This document shows, in pieces, positions 31,369 to 42,502 of a stretch of DNA of 64,000 bases. The translations under genes and the position numbers were made by a program. The notes under the pieces were generated by a model that ran no database searches, was not told the DNA's origin, and was given only the letters and a program-made list of their open reading frames with translations. Every line of letters starts with the position of its first letter. Within the stretch, counting starts at the first letter, position 1. This stretch comes from Cladochytrium replicatum (taxonomy: Eukaryota; Chytridiomycota; Chytridiomycetes; Cladochytriales; Cladochytriaceae): positions 99,875 to 163,874 of the forward strand of contig JAHLKD010000116.1 of assembly GCA_025526935.1 (NCBI GenBank), written 5' to 3'.

Positions 31369-33125
31369 TCACAGAGGGTTATCATCAAAAGAATTGAGTA
31401 TCAGCGTGGGAGTAATTTCGGAAAGGTATTCAAAAACTGTCAGAACAGAAGTTAGTTTGAAGTGCGAGAAACAAGTTTCTGAAGTTCCACTTGCCAAACT
31501 TTGGATGACCTGATCCATCGCAGCATCATACACATTCACCGGGAACGATTGGCTCCCAATGGATTCCACGCATTGACGACGTACTGCTGCTGATAAGTTC
31601 AGTTCCATCGGTGCGCCAGGTCGAATGAATACTTCGCAGATCGAAACGAATTGTGGTACCAGAGCTTTCGGGACCACAAAGTTGTCGGTGCGAATATCCG
31701 AGGTTGTGTAAGATGTGATGGGATTTTCGTCCAACTTGTTTGGCTGCATTGCCCTCGATGGGATTGGGTAGAGCTCAAGTGAGTCTGAAGACTCCACAAA
31801 CATTGTGATGGAGCCCAAGTTGTTGGTATACGGTCGATGCATTCTTCCGCGTTCACCGAGAACCTTTGCCTTAAGACTCCAAACTTCTTCTAGGAAAATA
31901 GTTTGCTCGCTGCAGAAATCTAAAATGAAGGACCTTCAGCCTGAAAATACGAAACAGGAAACATATAGCCGCGTACCGCTGGCAGTGAGTTCCTTGAGCG
32001 AAGCGAACATTACAGGATCGGAAAGCACCCTCTCGAATGACTCCATGTTGAGCGCCAAGCGTTTAGCGTCCAGCTTTTGTCGGAACACCTGCACGAGTGG
32101 AAACAGAACTGACCCGTGCCCGGCCAAAAAGTAGAAATATAACAGCACGTTTGGCGTGAACCCGCCCTCGTAGTTCCAGTACACGAGCACAAATAGAAAG
32201 TAAAGCGTGTAGCACGGGATCGCAACACAGAAGGTGATGAGCAGCTCCAACCTGAACCCATACGTATCCCGAATGTTTCGCATGCTCCACATGGAAATCG
32301 GTGCGGCCAACCCAGCGAACACGCACATGAGTCCAAATCCTGGCCAGTACCACCAGTCTTGCATTTGGCAATCGACTCCTCGACGTGTCTTCCCCAGTGC
32401 TCCAGCAACTACATCCGGGCCCATCGGCGCAAAGAAGTCGTCCGCGACCAACCCCGGAACAGAGAAAATAATTATCAGCGACATGGTCGTATTGATGAAC
32501 CAAAGTGTTCCAACGAACGTCCATGCTTTTCTCAAGGCCCATGTCCGAATCCCATGTCGAACACGAAACAGATTACGCGCGTCTCGGGACCGCGGGCCTA
32601 TAATTCGATTCCATGTCTGAGTTTGCGCATTCAGCTCTGACGTTCCCTGAACGATGCGATCGAATGCGTCGTACTGTGTAATTAGCTGTCGGTGGAAGTT
32701 GAACATCTCACGGAGATATATGACGCGGCCTATGGTACATATCCCCCAGTTAACGATCATGGTCTGGCTGAGCATCGATACTGCGCAAGGGTACCAAGGA
32801 AAGAACGGCATGTGGAGGATGACGAGCGGAGTACCTAACACAACACAGCACGTTTGTGACACGACCAGGGAAACACCATGGACTTTTATGGCATCGTGAT
32901 GGCGATAGGCTATAAATAAGATGGTGGTACTAATAATGAATCTGTACCGATGAAAATGGTTTAAAGTAAGACGCCTGGCCATTCACTGACATCGCAGCTT
33001 GCTTACATGTTGAAGCAGACAAGTGTGGTGATCATTCGAGGTGCGATCTCGGGTAGTCTGTGAAGATTCTCATAGTCGATTGGTCGAAGAGCCGAAATTG
33101 GATTGTACTGCGGTGTTGATGCCAT
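31369..33125 (-). CDS. Seven-transmembrane protein with C-terminal RGS domain
   Basis: Exons 33125-33007, 32941-31977 and 31919-31369 give 544 residues; introns are 65 and 57 bp. The start is ATG at 33125 (MASTPQYNPISALRPIDYE); a later ATG at 32982 would cut off the first exon. Seven hydrophobic segments lie between about residues 30 and 345, including MIVNWGICTIGRVIYL, WTFVGTLWFINTTMSLIII and LLITFCVAIPCYTLYFLFV. The RGS part starts FERVLSDPVMFASLKELTA and continues after the splice with DFCSEQTIFLEEVW. This is the fungal GprK-like or plant RGS1-like design: a membrane protein that deactivates G-alpha. The ligand is unknown. It converges with uL13m. Confidence 0.82.
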
Positions 33126-34768
33126 GACATCTACAAGGCATCAGTTTCAGCGTTTCCACCAACCGTCACGGTGTCTTGAAAAAATGGCGGATGAAAAATT
33201 TATTTTCTGGTGGTGGATGCCCAACCCCTTAACTTTAACCAGAATTGTCACGGCAATCCAATAGCTAACTGTCTGATGCTTTTAATGTGTGGTATTAAAT
33301 TCTCGTCTCTTGCATTAGTATAATGCATAACTCTTCAACTACTTTCATTTCATTCTTATTTTTTGAACCATACAGTTTTTTGGAAAACGGAGCATGTTGG
33401 TGGTTGAACATAAAGAACTAGAAATTCTCACAGATGTATTAGGGGACTTATTTCCTATGAGTTCTAGATAGAAGGAAGGAAAAAGGGAGAAGAAAGAAGA
33501 TCCAGATTGTCCCAATCCTACTTTCAGACAAAATTGTGATGCCAAACATTGCATCCAGATACTGAATTCTCAGTTTGAATCAGGGGCCAACACAGATATA
33601 TTCTCACCTCATGCAAAGATATTTCAAAGGTTTTAATACATGATCCTCACAGTTATTGTAATCAACCTGGCAGCTCTTGGGGCTAGTTTTAGTCTGTGAA
33701 GCTGTATTCTGTAATGATCACCAACGGTGCTGGAGCAGTTTTGAATATGTCTTGTCATTTATGACTTGCTTGTTCTTGCCACTGTACCAGTGGATGACTA
33801 TTTCAGTGCGCACTTGCTTTTAATTTGCTTCACCTTGCATTCCTGCTGGTTAGATCGTGTTGGGGGAATACCAGGTATTCTGAAGAAGATAATAAGTTAA
33901 TGATATATTGACATCAAGCTGTGTGAACACTACATGAATAGTTCAAGTGTGTGGTAGAGGACAAGGCCTTCCAACAGATCACTATAAATGAACATGCAAA
34001 TGATTGGTAATTGAAAGATCAGGAGATGCAGCAGAACCAACTTTGCTTGAAACCAGGACAGAGAGTGTTTACAAGTTGCATCTTGAGTTCTGCTTGAAGC
34101 AGCATTATCTCCGTAAATGCAGCTTAACATAAGTGACTCATGATAAACAATTGTCATAACGGCATTCAGCTTTTCAGCTGACAAGAAGGGCAAAAGACGA
34201 AAAATTTTGTGCTGTTACTGGTCATCTCATCTTTGCTCTTGTTATATTAATAAGATCAAAATGCTGAATGTATCATTGCTTACATGCAGGGGTGTGGAAT
34301 ATATGTAATGTGAGGAATGAGTACGCCTTATGATATTACATACAACCATCAGAGTCAACTTCACCAGCAGTTGTGTCATGTCAAGATTGAACCTTCTATC
34401 AGACAGCAACAGCAACTTTCAGGAATGCACCTGGAACTTCTGGGGATTAAAAGGATCAATTCCTGCACAATCACAGAGAATGCTAATCTGTTCTGTTCGA
34501 GTGTCAACCTTGATTCCAAATGTGCTTGTCAAATCTCTCTGATTTTTCAATTTAAGACTGAGGAAGAGGATGGATGCAAAATGACACAACACCTTGGACA
34601 GATCACATCCATACTAAGCAAGAGGAGGGGTCTAGAGTGCTGCACCACCACAAACCAGACAGCAATCCTCAATTCACCACTGCCATACGCATAGAGCACA
34701 ATATCTGACACTATCTCCTCAGTAGCAGTAGTAGCCTCCTGTGCCCTCTAGTGGGTTGTGACATTCAC
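33126..34768. other. AT-rich intergenic or old repeat DNA, no gene seen
   Basis: Only short frames. A 125-codon plus-strand frame at 34,317-34,694 has a Gln-rich, non-family-like product and is probably chance or transposon debris. Confidence 0.35.
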
Positions 34769-34842
34769 GTCGTTGTGAAGTCAGTCCCAACTCAAGGGTA
34801 AAATTGTCGTTGTGAAGTCAGTCCCAACTCAAGGATAAAATT
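34769..34842 (+). repeat. Tandem duplication of a 37-bp unit
   Basis: The unit, beginning GTCGTTGTGAAGTCAGTCCC, occurs at 34769 and 34806 with one difference (AAGGG versus AAGGA). Confidence 0.8.
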
Positions 34843-35067
34843 GTACGACACAACTGAGATAGATGATCCTGTGTCAGCAATGATCAGGTGCTCTCGCCTA
34901 TAGAATTGTCGACGTAGGGGACTCCAAGCCTAGACCTTTTTTCTCTCGTGATTCCAAAACATGGAGGGGGAAGAGATCATGATAGACAATTTGTTGTATA
35001 AGAGAAATTTCTGAAATCGCTCCTGATGGTGAATCTTTGGCCAAACGATTCAAATGTAGTATCTCAT

Positions 35068-35760
35068 TTACCAATTAGTCCAGACTTTGGAAGGAATCAA
35101 TTGGTAGTAGCTCCAGAGTTTGTCAAGATTGATCTCAAATTTATCAGATCTGAATTGAGTTTCCAGTGCCTCTGTAAGTTTGACCAGATCCTGAACTCGA
35201 TGGCAGCTCCACTCTTCAGGGTGGTCATCCCACCAAAGTGACACTGTTGAATCATCTTTAAACCTTAGGACTATTGCTTGAGCCTTCATGGCACCTGTCC
35301 TATCTGACCAATACCCACTTTGGCAACAGCATTGAAAATTTCTCAAATTCTAATGCAGGGGCCTCATCAGCCTTGTCAGATGTAGAGGTCCCAAGAAACA
35401 TTGGGATGCTGTTCAGTGCATTTTGATCTAATTTCTCTGGACGCTTGGTTAAAAGTCCTGATTGTTGTAAAGCAGAAACAATTCCTGGCCAATATTTCCA
35501 GGGGAGGGGAACATTGGCCTACTGGATAGCTCTGAATAATATTGCTCGCAGCTGGCGCATGATAATCACTCGTTCTAAGGGTGTAGGCACTCGGAACAAT
35601 TGCATCATCCAATAGTTTGCTGCTAGATGATGCGCTGAGAAGTTTTGTAGGAGCAAAAATGGAGAAGTTTGCTGTGATGCCGAGTCCTTTGGTTCCAGTT
35701 CAAAGTCACAGAAGCAACGTTGAACAATGGTGAAGATTCCCAAGCTATGCTCCAATATGA
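35068..35760 (-). pseudogene. Unrecognised minus-strand gene remnant
   Basis: Three overlapping frames hold protein-like text, for example LFRVPTPLERVIIMRQLRAI near 35,590, then LKFKD-like LRFKDDSTVSLWWDDHPEEW near 35,230. Stops separate them. Family unknown. It lies next to, and on the opposite strand from, a degenerate copy of the coiled-coil repeat gene. Confidence 0.3.
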
Positions 35761-35804
35761 TCTCGTTCCCTCTTCAATTTGTCATAACCCACAGAAACGA
35801 TATA

Positions 35805-36665
35805 CGAAAGGGAGAAGCAGGCGGCGTCCCAGGATATTTCACAATGGAAATCACTTGTGACTTCCCTGGAGGGAGAGCTTGCTGCTCTGAAACGACAGGC
35901 TGGTCATTCAGAAGCAGCTACACCTGCAGCACCAACATCAATGGGGGCCCAAGAAGCATCTCGTCGGCTATCAAGGGGATTGGTAGAATTCCCAAGGTAG
36001 AATGAAACAGTTCTCCAACCAGTTTCCTTGCATTGCTTAGCCTGCAGCAGCACCGGCGTATGGCTATCCTTTTGGTGAAAGAGGTCATCCAGGGCATCTG
36101 CTTCCAGATCATAAGGTCATGAAGTTATTCATGACCTTAATTTCCGTCTCTACCACCATCAATCAAGTTTGTCAATGTTAACTACAAAATCCTCTCCCAA
36201 AATGAGTTCTTACAGCTCATCTTTGTTGAATCTGACGAACGCTCAAGCCGAACATCAACTTCAAGTAGTAGTGCTTGGAGCAGCCTTACTCCTCTTAGGG
36301 TGCACATGCTCGTAAACTGGATTTGGCACAACAACTCGCTAAGTACGTCTGCCACTATTTATCGCATGTTCAGAGCATTGGTGGATACATATCCCTTCAG
36401 AGTGGCTAAGGTTCTGGACGGCGTACATCCGGCATCTGTCGTCCATAACGCTCCCTGAGGTGGATTGAAACCTTGGAAGGCAGGTTTGGCCAACGATTTC
36501 ATGCTTTCAAATGACAAAATCAATCGGTTCATCAGGACTGGCTTGGCAAAGGACATAACCAGTGGTGGATAGGACTCTGACGATATGAACCAGATACAGA
36601 AGCTGATTTGGGCTGTTCCACCTATCAACTTATGATTTTCTAGTGGAGTTTTGTTCATCTTTACG
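35805..36665 (+). pseudogene. Degenerate copy of the coiled-coil repeat-family gene
   Basis: The plus strand matches the coiled-coil gene at 48.0-55.3 kb over its second half. Matching blocks are the helix end (ELAALKRQAGHSEA), SSAIKGIGRIPKV, then the LRVHxLxxNWIxHNNSLSTSATIYRMFRAL segment, and the C-terminus IWAVPPINL. Frameshifts and stops make it inactive. The copy runs through the point where the other one is split by the copia element, without any insert. It is AT-biased by many C-to-T type changes. Confidence 0.85.
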
Positions 36666-36754
36666 ATAGTGTTTGTAAATATCGCACTGTCTACACAGAC
36701 ACAAAGTGTTTATGTAAATATCAAGTGTGTTCTAACTCAAGTTCAATCACTCCT

Positions 36755-36920
36755 CTCCTGAGCAGCAAAACCTGGCGGGTCAGGTTCAGGTACAGGTTTC
36801 AACCACTTCAGGTCCGGGAACACCACTCCTACCTACAGTGACCCGGCGGGTGCCGGGACAAACATGACCCGAAATAAGGGTTTCATTCGGGTCGCCTTGG
36901 AAACCTGGACCCGACCCAGA
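36755..36920 (+). repeat. GGGTC/GACCC-rich module, copy 1
   Basis: A run of GGGTC, GGGTA and GACCC words. It aligns with the reverse complement of 47745-47930, starting at CCTCTCCTG and including TTTCAACCACTTC and ACAAACA landmarks. It follows the remnant of the coiled-coil gene, in the same order as at the other locus. Confidence 0.75.
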
Positions 36921-36925
36921 CCTAA

Positions 36926-37040
36926 ATACAAATCAAGCTGGAATTGCCTAACCAGAGAGACTGTGGTGTGTGAGTATTTGGTTTGTTCCACTGTTTCACA
37001 CTGTCTCAAGGAAAATATTCCCACACACAAAAAACATGAC
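36926..37040 (+). repeat. Dispersed repeat B, copy 1
   Basis: Shares ACAAATCAA(A)GCTGG, ATTGCCTAACCAG, GACTGT and GTGTGTGAG blocks with 45945-46120, then further A/C-rich text. Family unknown. Confidence 0.65.
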
Positions 37041-37529
37041 GGAATGTTCTGAAAGACTGTCCAATGCATAACTCCAGCAATAGCACAAAAAACTCTCAAG
37101 CCCAAGAGAAACACCATTGCCAGAAATCAATGATCAAACTCTCGACAGTCGTGCAGAATTTAACAGGGATGACGATGACCCTAAGGGCATCCCTGGTTCC
37201 CCAAAGCATCTGATCTTGGTGGTGACAGTGATCAACAATCTGGTTCTGTGAGCTTTGGAGCAGAGCGTGATGTCAAAGGCATTATTACGCAATTCTGGCC
37301 AGATGCCTTAGGAGCTTGCTAGGTTTGTGTTGGCGACGGCTATGTGTTTCCTGCTGCTCCACCAGTAAGCTGTTGTCTCTTCTCTTCTCAACTTTGACGG
37401 ATTTTGTGGTGATTTGACGTAATTGGAGTAGGGTATTCTCTGTTGTAACATGGTTGTGTTGAGTCGATCCTGAGACTCTGAGCTCATACACACCTTTCAA
37501 CCATCGTTTGTCCTTACATAAAGGTACGG
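37041..37529. other. Repeat-region DNA, no gene seen
   Basis: Short frames only, with no recognised family. Confidence 0.3.
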
Positions 37530-37612
37530 CTTCTATTACTAATCCACTATTCCCAATAAGTAAATATTACACTGAACTAAATAATGCTTCAATCAAACAA
37601 TGGATAGGAACA
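37530..37612 (+). repeat. Dispersed repeat A, copy 2
   Basis: Partner of 17800-17890; see that entry for the shared blocks. Confidence 0.55.
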
Positions 37613-37853
37613 AAGAATACAACTGGACTGAACTGACACATAATATAAGAAATATTTCCATATGTGGTAACATCTTAGAGGACATGTAAGTACATGTTCT
37701 CACCATCATAAATACATAACACTTTTCCCAGGTAAACAATTGTTATCGCCTTAACAATTATAACTGACAGGTCTCTCTGCATCCCGCATAGAGAACTCCT
37801 GGACGTCTCCAGTCCTTCAGCATCTACAGTCCATCGGCATCTAGTAGTGTGTT

Positions 37854-38350
37854 ATGTGTATGGTTGTTAAAGTGACTGTAGTAATAGAGTGCTGTAACAT
37901 TCATAATCCAACAAGCCTTAAGGGCTGGTCAATTTCATCAGTCTCTTCTTCGGTGATCTCAGTGGCAAACTCAAAACCGTTCATCTTGGAGGCAACAGTA
38001 TATTGCAAGAGCCAGGCTTCGGCATCGCCTTTGTCTTTATAAGAAACCACGTCTGGTCAACCCATGTTGAGTTCTTGTAATGGCTCTTCAGTTTGCAAGA
38101 AATTTACGTATCGGAACGGACACGAACGAGCACAACAGAAAATGAGTTGGAAGGAGTTCCAGTACGCGGCGAATCAATGTCCATACGATCACTAAACTGG
38201 CAGCGGATGTCAGTGGTAGTACTGATAGAAGAAACGTTCTAATTCACGACAGGTGCTTTCAGGATGGTAAGAATCAAAGTTGGCAAAGCGGTTCTGACAG
38301 CTAATCTGTTTTGCTAACAGAGGGTAGTTCACTTGCTTCACAGTTTCAGG
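37854..38350 (-). pseudogene. Minus-strand gene remnant of unknown family
   Basis: On the minus strand, text such as FANFDSYHPESTCRELERFF (near 38,280) and KDKGDAEAWLLQYTVASKM (near 38,020) is protein-like, ending in an acidic EITEEETDEIDQ tail before a stop near 37,900. Stops and frame changes lie between the pieces. The acidic tail and DAEAWL context are unassigned. Confidence 0.3.
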
Positions 38351-38647
38351 CGAAACAACTGTCTTTCATGACTGAATCTTCGAAATCAGGGCGTCTAGAA
38401 AGAACTTTATTGATAGTCTTATGGATGATAAGCAGCGATCCTCCAATAAGGTGATCCTCAAAATTGGACTTGGTAATTAGGGTTCTTGATGGTCCAATAA
38501 AGGAAAGCAACCCGTGATACTCCTTTAACAACACTTGCAAGTTCAATTGCGTTAAATTCACCATTGATAATAAATATTGCTCATCTTTGAGAATCACAAA
38601 ACTGAGCCAGTGCAAACTAACGGCATCAAAAAGTGGCCACAATTTTT

Positions 38648-39539
38648 TCACGCTACGCCATGGCCACCTGTAACAGAGCTTGCAGAATATCCTTCCTTTC
38701 TAAACACCGCGAGCACTTTACCAAGAAACTACATCAGTGTATGCACGATATCCGACTTCCAAACTTACGGTAGAATACGGTTGTGAAGGTGAGCCCGATG
38801 GCTGGTACGAGGATTGTTGATACACCTCCGACAATCGAAAGATACATCAGGAACCCAAAGACCAGATAGAGCACCGAACGGAACAGATTGTTCTCAAAAA
38901 ACTTCAAAAAGCCCTCGCTGAAGGTATTTAGCAATTTAGAAAATTATAGAAGAATACAGAATAGCTTACAAGCGTGGGCCGGTTCGAAAGCACTTGGTCA
39001 AGAATGGAATCTGAAAATCATGAAATTCGCATGCGTAGAATCTTCAAAAATAAAGCGAACTTCTACCTCCAAGAACATCATGATCACGGCTGCAACGCTT
39101 AAAAAATTTGTTCAGCTCTATGGATCGTCACCACACACAGATTGAACGAGCTTACATCGCCAGTAACGACCAAGGGAAGAAAGTCAATTTACCAACACCG
39201 AAAATGATCAGCACTGCGAACAAATTTAGGATTGAGCATTATGTGGGGTACAGTTTCATCAGTTTGCTCATAATGTACACAGGATCGACAGAATGGCAGA
39301 CCTGTCAGAGAGAAAGGATTATAAAGTCAGCCATCAACTTAAGCATGCATTTGCGGAAAGGAAACTATCCGTCGAACATGCGCATCCCTCGACGCGACAA
39401 GCAGTCTGTGCCTCCCAATCTCGTTTGCTTGACGATGCTGCATCCGATTTCGTCCATCCCACCCCCGGTCATTCTTTGACACTAACCACTGTGCATACAC
39501 GCCGAACTTTCCGCTTTTCAGTTCCTCCTTCAGTGCCAT
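38648..39539 (-). CDS. TVP18: Golgi membrane protein TVP18
   Basis: Seven exons give 140 residues: 39539-39487, 39301-39279, 39213-39156, 39097-39067, 39010-38970, 38917-38769 and 38715-38648. The total is in frame only with this model, and every junction has GT-AG. Exon 1 reads MALKEELKSGKFGVYAQW, the Tvp18 start. The core has EIPFLTKCF, EGFLKFFENN and LVFGFLMYLSIVGG, and the end is VTGGHGVA, all in family order. Tvp18 is a small four-pass fungal protein of Tlg2-containing Golgi vesicles, with no known catalytic role. Exons 2 and 4 are very short (23 and 31 bases) and intron 1 is long for this window (185 bp). Confidence 0.85.
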
Positions 39540-39725
39540 CGCTACAAATTTGCCGTGTTGCTTCGCTCGTGGAAGTGTGCAACCGCGCCACTACCGGGGG
39601 GTGGTGCAAGGATATGAAGACCAGGAACGCACGATGAATTCCAAATCGAATCTCTTGGTTCCAGATTTACGAAAACAAAATCAAAGAATACCAGAAATTT
39701 GGGGGCTCACGCATTACTAAAAAGT

Positions 39726-40592
39726 TCAGACTTGCCCGACCGCCCACTCATAACTGCCTACACCAACGTTCCGTCTCTGAATCCCCGCCCGTCTCGCTGC
39801 TTCCAGCCTCCACAGTGCGTTTATCAATTTCCACGTCTCCGCCTCGGGATCGTTCCCCCGCAGCTCAAAGATCGACAACACTCCATCCCCATCAAGATCA
39901 AGTGCGTCGAAGAGCGTTTTAGGGTGCGAATCAGGTCTTTGCGGGCTGGGAGGATATGGAACCATGGAAGCAGAGAACTCGGGTCGCTGTGGCGACCCGG
40001 CTGCGTCCAAGTCGATATGTGCACCGAGTAGTGATAGTACGCGAAGAAATTGGTATGGAGGGAGATCACACGTGGGTGGGCGGTAGGGCCACACAGACGA
40101 GTATGGTTGTCTCGTTGAGTTGCTTAAAGATGATGATTCGTTAGCTATGCTTGTTGTCAGCTGGAATCCAAATTCATTTCGTGGAAGTGATATCCCATGA
40201 ACTTTTCTGACAGATTTTGACGAGAGGTCGACGAAAGTGCCATTGACTGGCCCTGCGTCGATATTCGATGTCTGTGAGGAAGTTCGTTGAACGGCTCCTT
40301 CCACGCCTTGCTGTCCACGCACGCGCCGGCGAGCCCATGGGGGACCTTTATCTCCGTAAGTTTGATTTATGAGAATTGTAAATGCATCGTCGAGATCCGT
40401 TGCAGCCATCATGAGTGTGATGTTACATGGGTATGGAGTCACTCCAGGAACGATTCTGTGGATCAGCACTTGCCATTGGGAGCGAGGTACGTGTAGCGCT
40501 GGTTCGACAAAGAGCACGATGTAGGAGACAATAACGAGTAAGTATGTGAGCAATACGTGAGGGGAAGGGAGTCGAGGACAAGCGCGCGACAT
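39726..40592 (-). CDS. Membrane-anchored or secreted protein with one EF-hand
   Basis: A single 288-residue exon. I start at the ATG at 40592, because it places a hydrophobic segment (VLLTYLLVIVSYIVLFV) at residues 13-29, as a signal anchor. Upstream frame text looks like leader. The middle is polar with N-x-S/T sites. Near residue 220 a calcium-binding loop appears in LFDALDLDGDGVLSIFELR, with D-x-D-x-D-G and a closing E in the right places. A second EF-hand is not visible. I do not recognise a named family. Calcium sensing on the lumenal or outer side is inferred only from the loop and the anchor. Confidence 0.6.
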   Translation of the reverse strand: MSRACPRLPSPHVLLTYLLVIVSYIVLFVEPALHVPRSQWQVLIHRIVPGVTPYPCNITLMMAATDLDDAFTILINQTYGDKGPPWARRRVRGQQGVEGAVQRTSSQTSNIDAGPVNGTFVDLSSKSVRKVHGISLPRNEFGFQLTTSIANESSSLSNSTRQPYSSVWPYRPPTCDLPPYQFLRVLSLLGAHIDLDAAGSPQRPEFSASMVPYPPSPQRPDSHPKTLFDALDLDGDGVLSIFELRGNDPEAETWKLINALWRLEAARRAGIQRRNVGVGSYEWAVGQV

Positions 40593-40802
40593 TATTGCCA
40601 AAGAAAGAAAGTACGTGTATTTGTTATCACTGAAAAATCTAAAAACTACCGCATCTGAATTACAGCAGCCGACAGAGTATTCAAAAAAAAAGATACGTGT
40701 ATTCCAGTGGTGAACAGACAAACCGAACATATGTGCATCCGAATATGCTCAAAAAAACCACTTAAAATTTCTCTGGATATGTTTGTTCACTCTTGGGCAA
40801 AT

Positions 40803-42233
40803 TCAAGGCTGGCGGGGTTGCGTTTCAGACGGATTTGCTCCACGCGAAAGCGATGGGAAGTTGGGAGCAGATGTGAAGGAAGCAGATGGGCTCTTTGCGG
40901 GCCGACTCAAGGATCCGTTTGGAGGTGGTGGAGGCAATGCCGCGTTCGGCGGAGGAACCACAGGGGGAAGCATATCTTCAGCCGCATATATGACGCTATG
41001 TACAATTCGATTCGGCGGTGGAACCGGATCAAAATATTGACTCTGAACAGCTTCGCGTGCGGAAAGATTCGGCGCAGGCGGAGTAAAATTAACTATCGGT
41101 TGCTGAATGCCAGGCGGTGGCATCGAGAATTGGGCTCTCCAGTGCTCGGTGGAGATAGAGGCCCTCGAGTTCGTTGGAGGTTCCCAAGTCGGAGCGGCAT
41201 CCTGAACTGGATTGTAAGGATGAGCAGCATTGCCCTGTCCTTTCATATATGTCCCGCCATAACCCATCGGTGCCGCCCCGTATCTTTCTCTCGGCTTGGT
41301 GCGATCCATGCTGAAAAATGGAACTGGTGTTGACCCGAACGGATTTTGGAATCGATTCCTCTGCAGGCTCTTTGTCCACGTGTCAAATCGATTGCTCAGA
41401 TCTATCTCTACACGTTTGTTCTGGCCCCTCGCGTGGCCACTGACAAACCCTCTTGGCCGACGGAGAGTGTACACCGCCAAGCCAGCGGTGAACAAAAGCA
41501 CCAACGCTCCGAGCCCAATACCCACTCCGACACCCAAAAAGTTGGTCGTGGATGCAGGAGCGGAACCGTCTGCATTAACCCCGTTCGAGGGTGTACCGCT
41601 TGGAGATGGCGATTGTTTCGCCAGAATTGTGGATGTCGTGGGGCGCACCGAAGAACGGCCAGTGGTGGTCGTGCGGGTAGTTGTAGTTGTCGTGATTGAA
41701 GATGAAGTGGTGTCGCTCACTGAAGTGATTGTGGTGGTTGTGGTTGTACTCGTTGTGGTAGATGTTGTGACTCTGGCATCGAGTCGGAAGAGTCCTGCAC
41801 GTGTAGCAGAGTTGGGACAAACTCGGATGTTTGTGCCCAAGCACAAATTGCTGCAATCGGAATTACCCACTGGCGAACCCAGCAAGGAAGTCAATTCCCC
41901 AACTGAATTAGCATCGAACCCAAAGCATCGAGGAAGTGAAAAAAGGCTATTTTGACCATTTGTAAATCCACAAAACAGGGTCCTATCTACTTGGCATGCA
42001 CTGAAACATGTCGCAAAGGTATTCGCCTGCAGTATCCTCACACCGGATGGTGGAGTGATTTCGTTCAGATTGTAGCACCCGACGAACGACACTGTCGAAA
42101 ATACGAAATCATAAAAGACCAGAAGTCTAATCGAGAGACTCTACATACATTGTGCGCCAACATCTTGAAACACCACGAAACCACAAAGTACCACGAATAT
42201 GAAACGATGGTGTAGAGAGAACGTCGTCGTCAT
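40803..42233 (-). CDS. WSC-type cell-surface sensor-like protein
   Basis: Exons 42233-42149 and 42091-40803, split by a 57-bp intron, give 457 residues. Exon 1 encodes a signal peptide (MTTTFSLHHRFIFVVLCGF, ending DVGAQ). Next is a cysteine-rich domain opening FVGCYNLNEITPP, with Cys at WSC-like spacing (CFSAC, FCGF, CFGFD, CSNLC). A Thr/Ser-rich stalk lies at about 136-175, and a membrane span GVGVGIGLGALVLLFTAGLAVY at about 214-236. The inner tail is proline-rich (VVPPPNAALPPPPPNG). This is the layout of fungal Wsc/Mid2-like wall-stress sensors acting upstream of Rho1. Upstream frame text without the first exon would lack any signal peptide. Confidence 0.78.
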
Positions 42234-42502
42234 TCGTGGCGAGTTCTTTCTCCTCACCAGACCCGCAGGAAGCAGGCAACAAAGGACGCCCAAGCAAGGA
42301 GAGAGCAATTGTACCCCTTGCGTTGTTGTGACCACTGTGTTTGGTGTTCCTTTTGGTTTTACGGCTTCCCAGGATTTCAGGGCCGCTCAAATTCTTCACA
42401 AGCTGCGCCAGGTGGCGTTGGTGACGCGAGCGCGTCAAAGCCAAAATTCACCCAACCGTGTTTAGACTCGAAATTGTGTGGCAAGAATTTAGTCTGGCGC
42501 AC

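Noticed and set aside
34317-34694. 125-codon plus-strand frame in AT-rich DNA
   Set aside because: Low-complexity Gln-rich start, no family motif, surrounded by repeat debris.
41296-41955. Val-rich plus-strand frame opposite the WSC-like gene
   Set aside because: It is the complement of the Thr-rich stalk; the minus-strand reading has signal peptide, Cys domain and membrane span.
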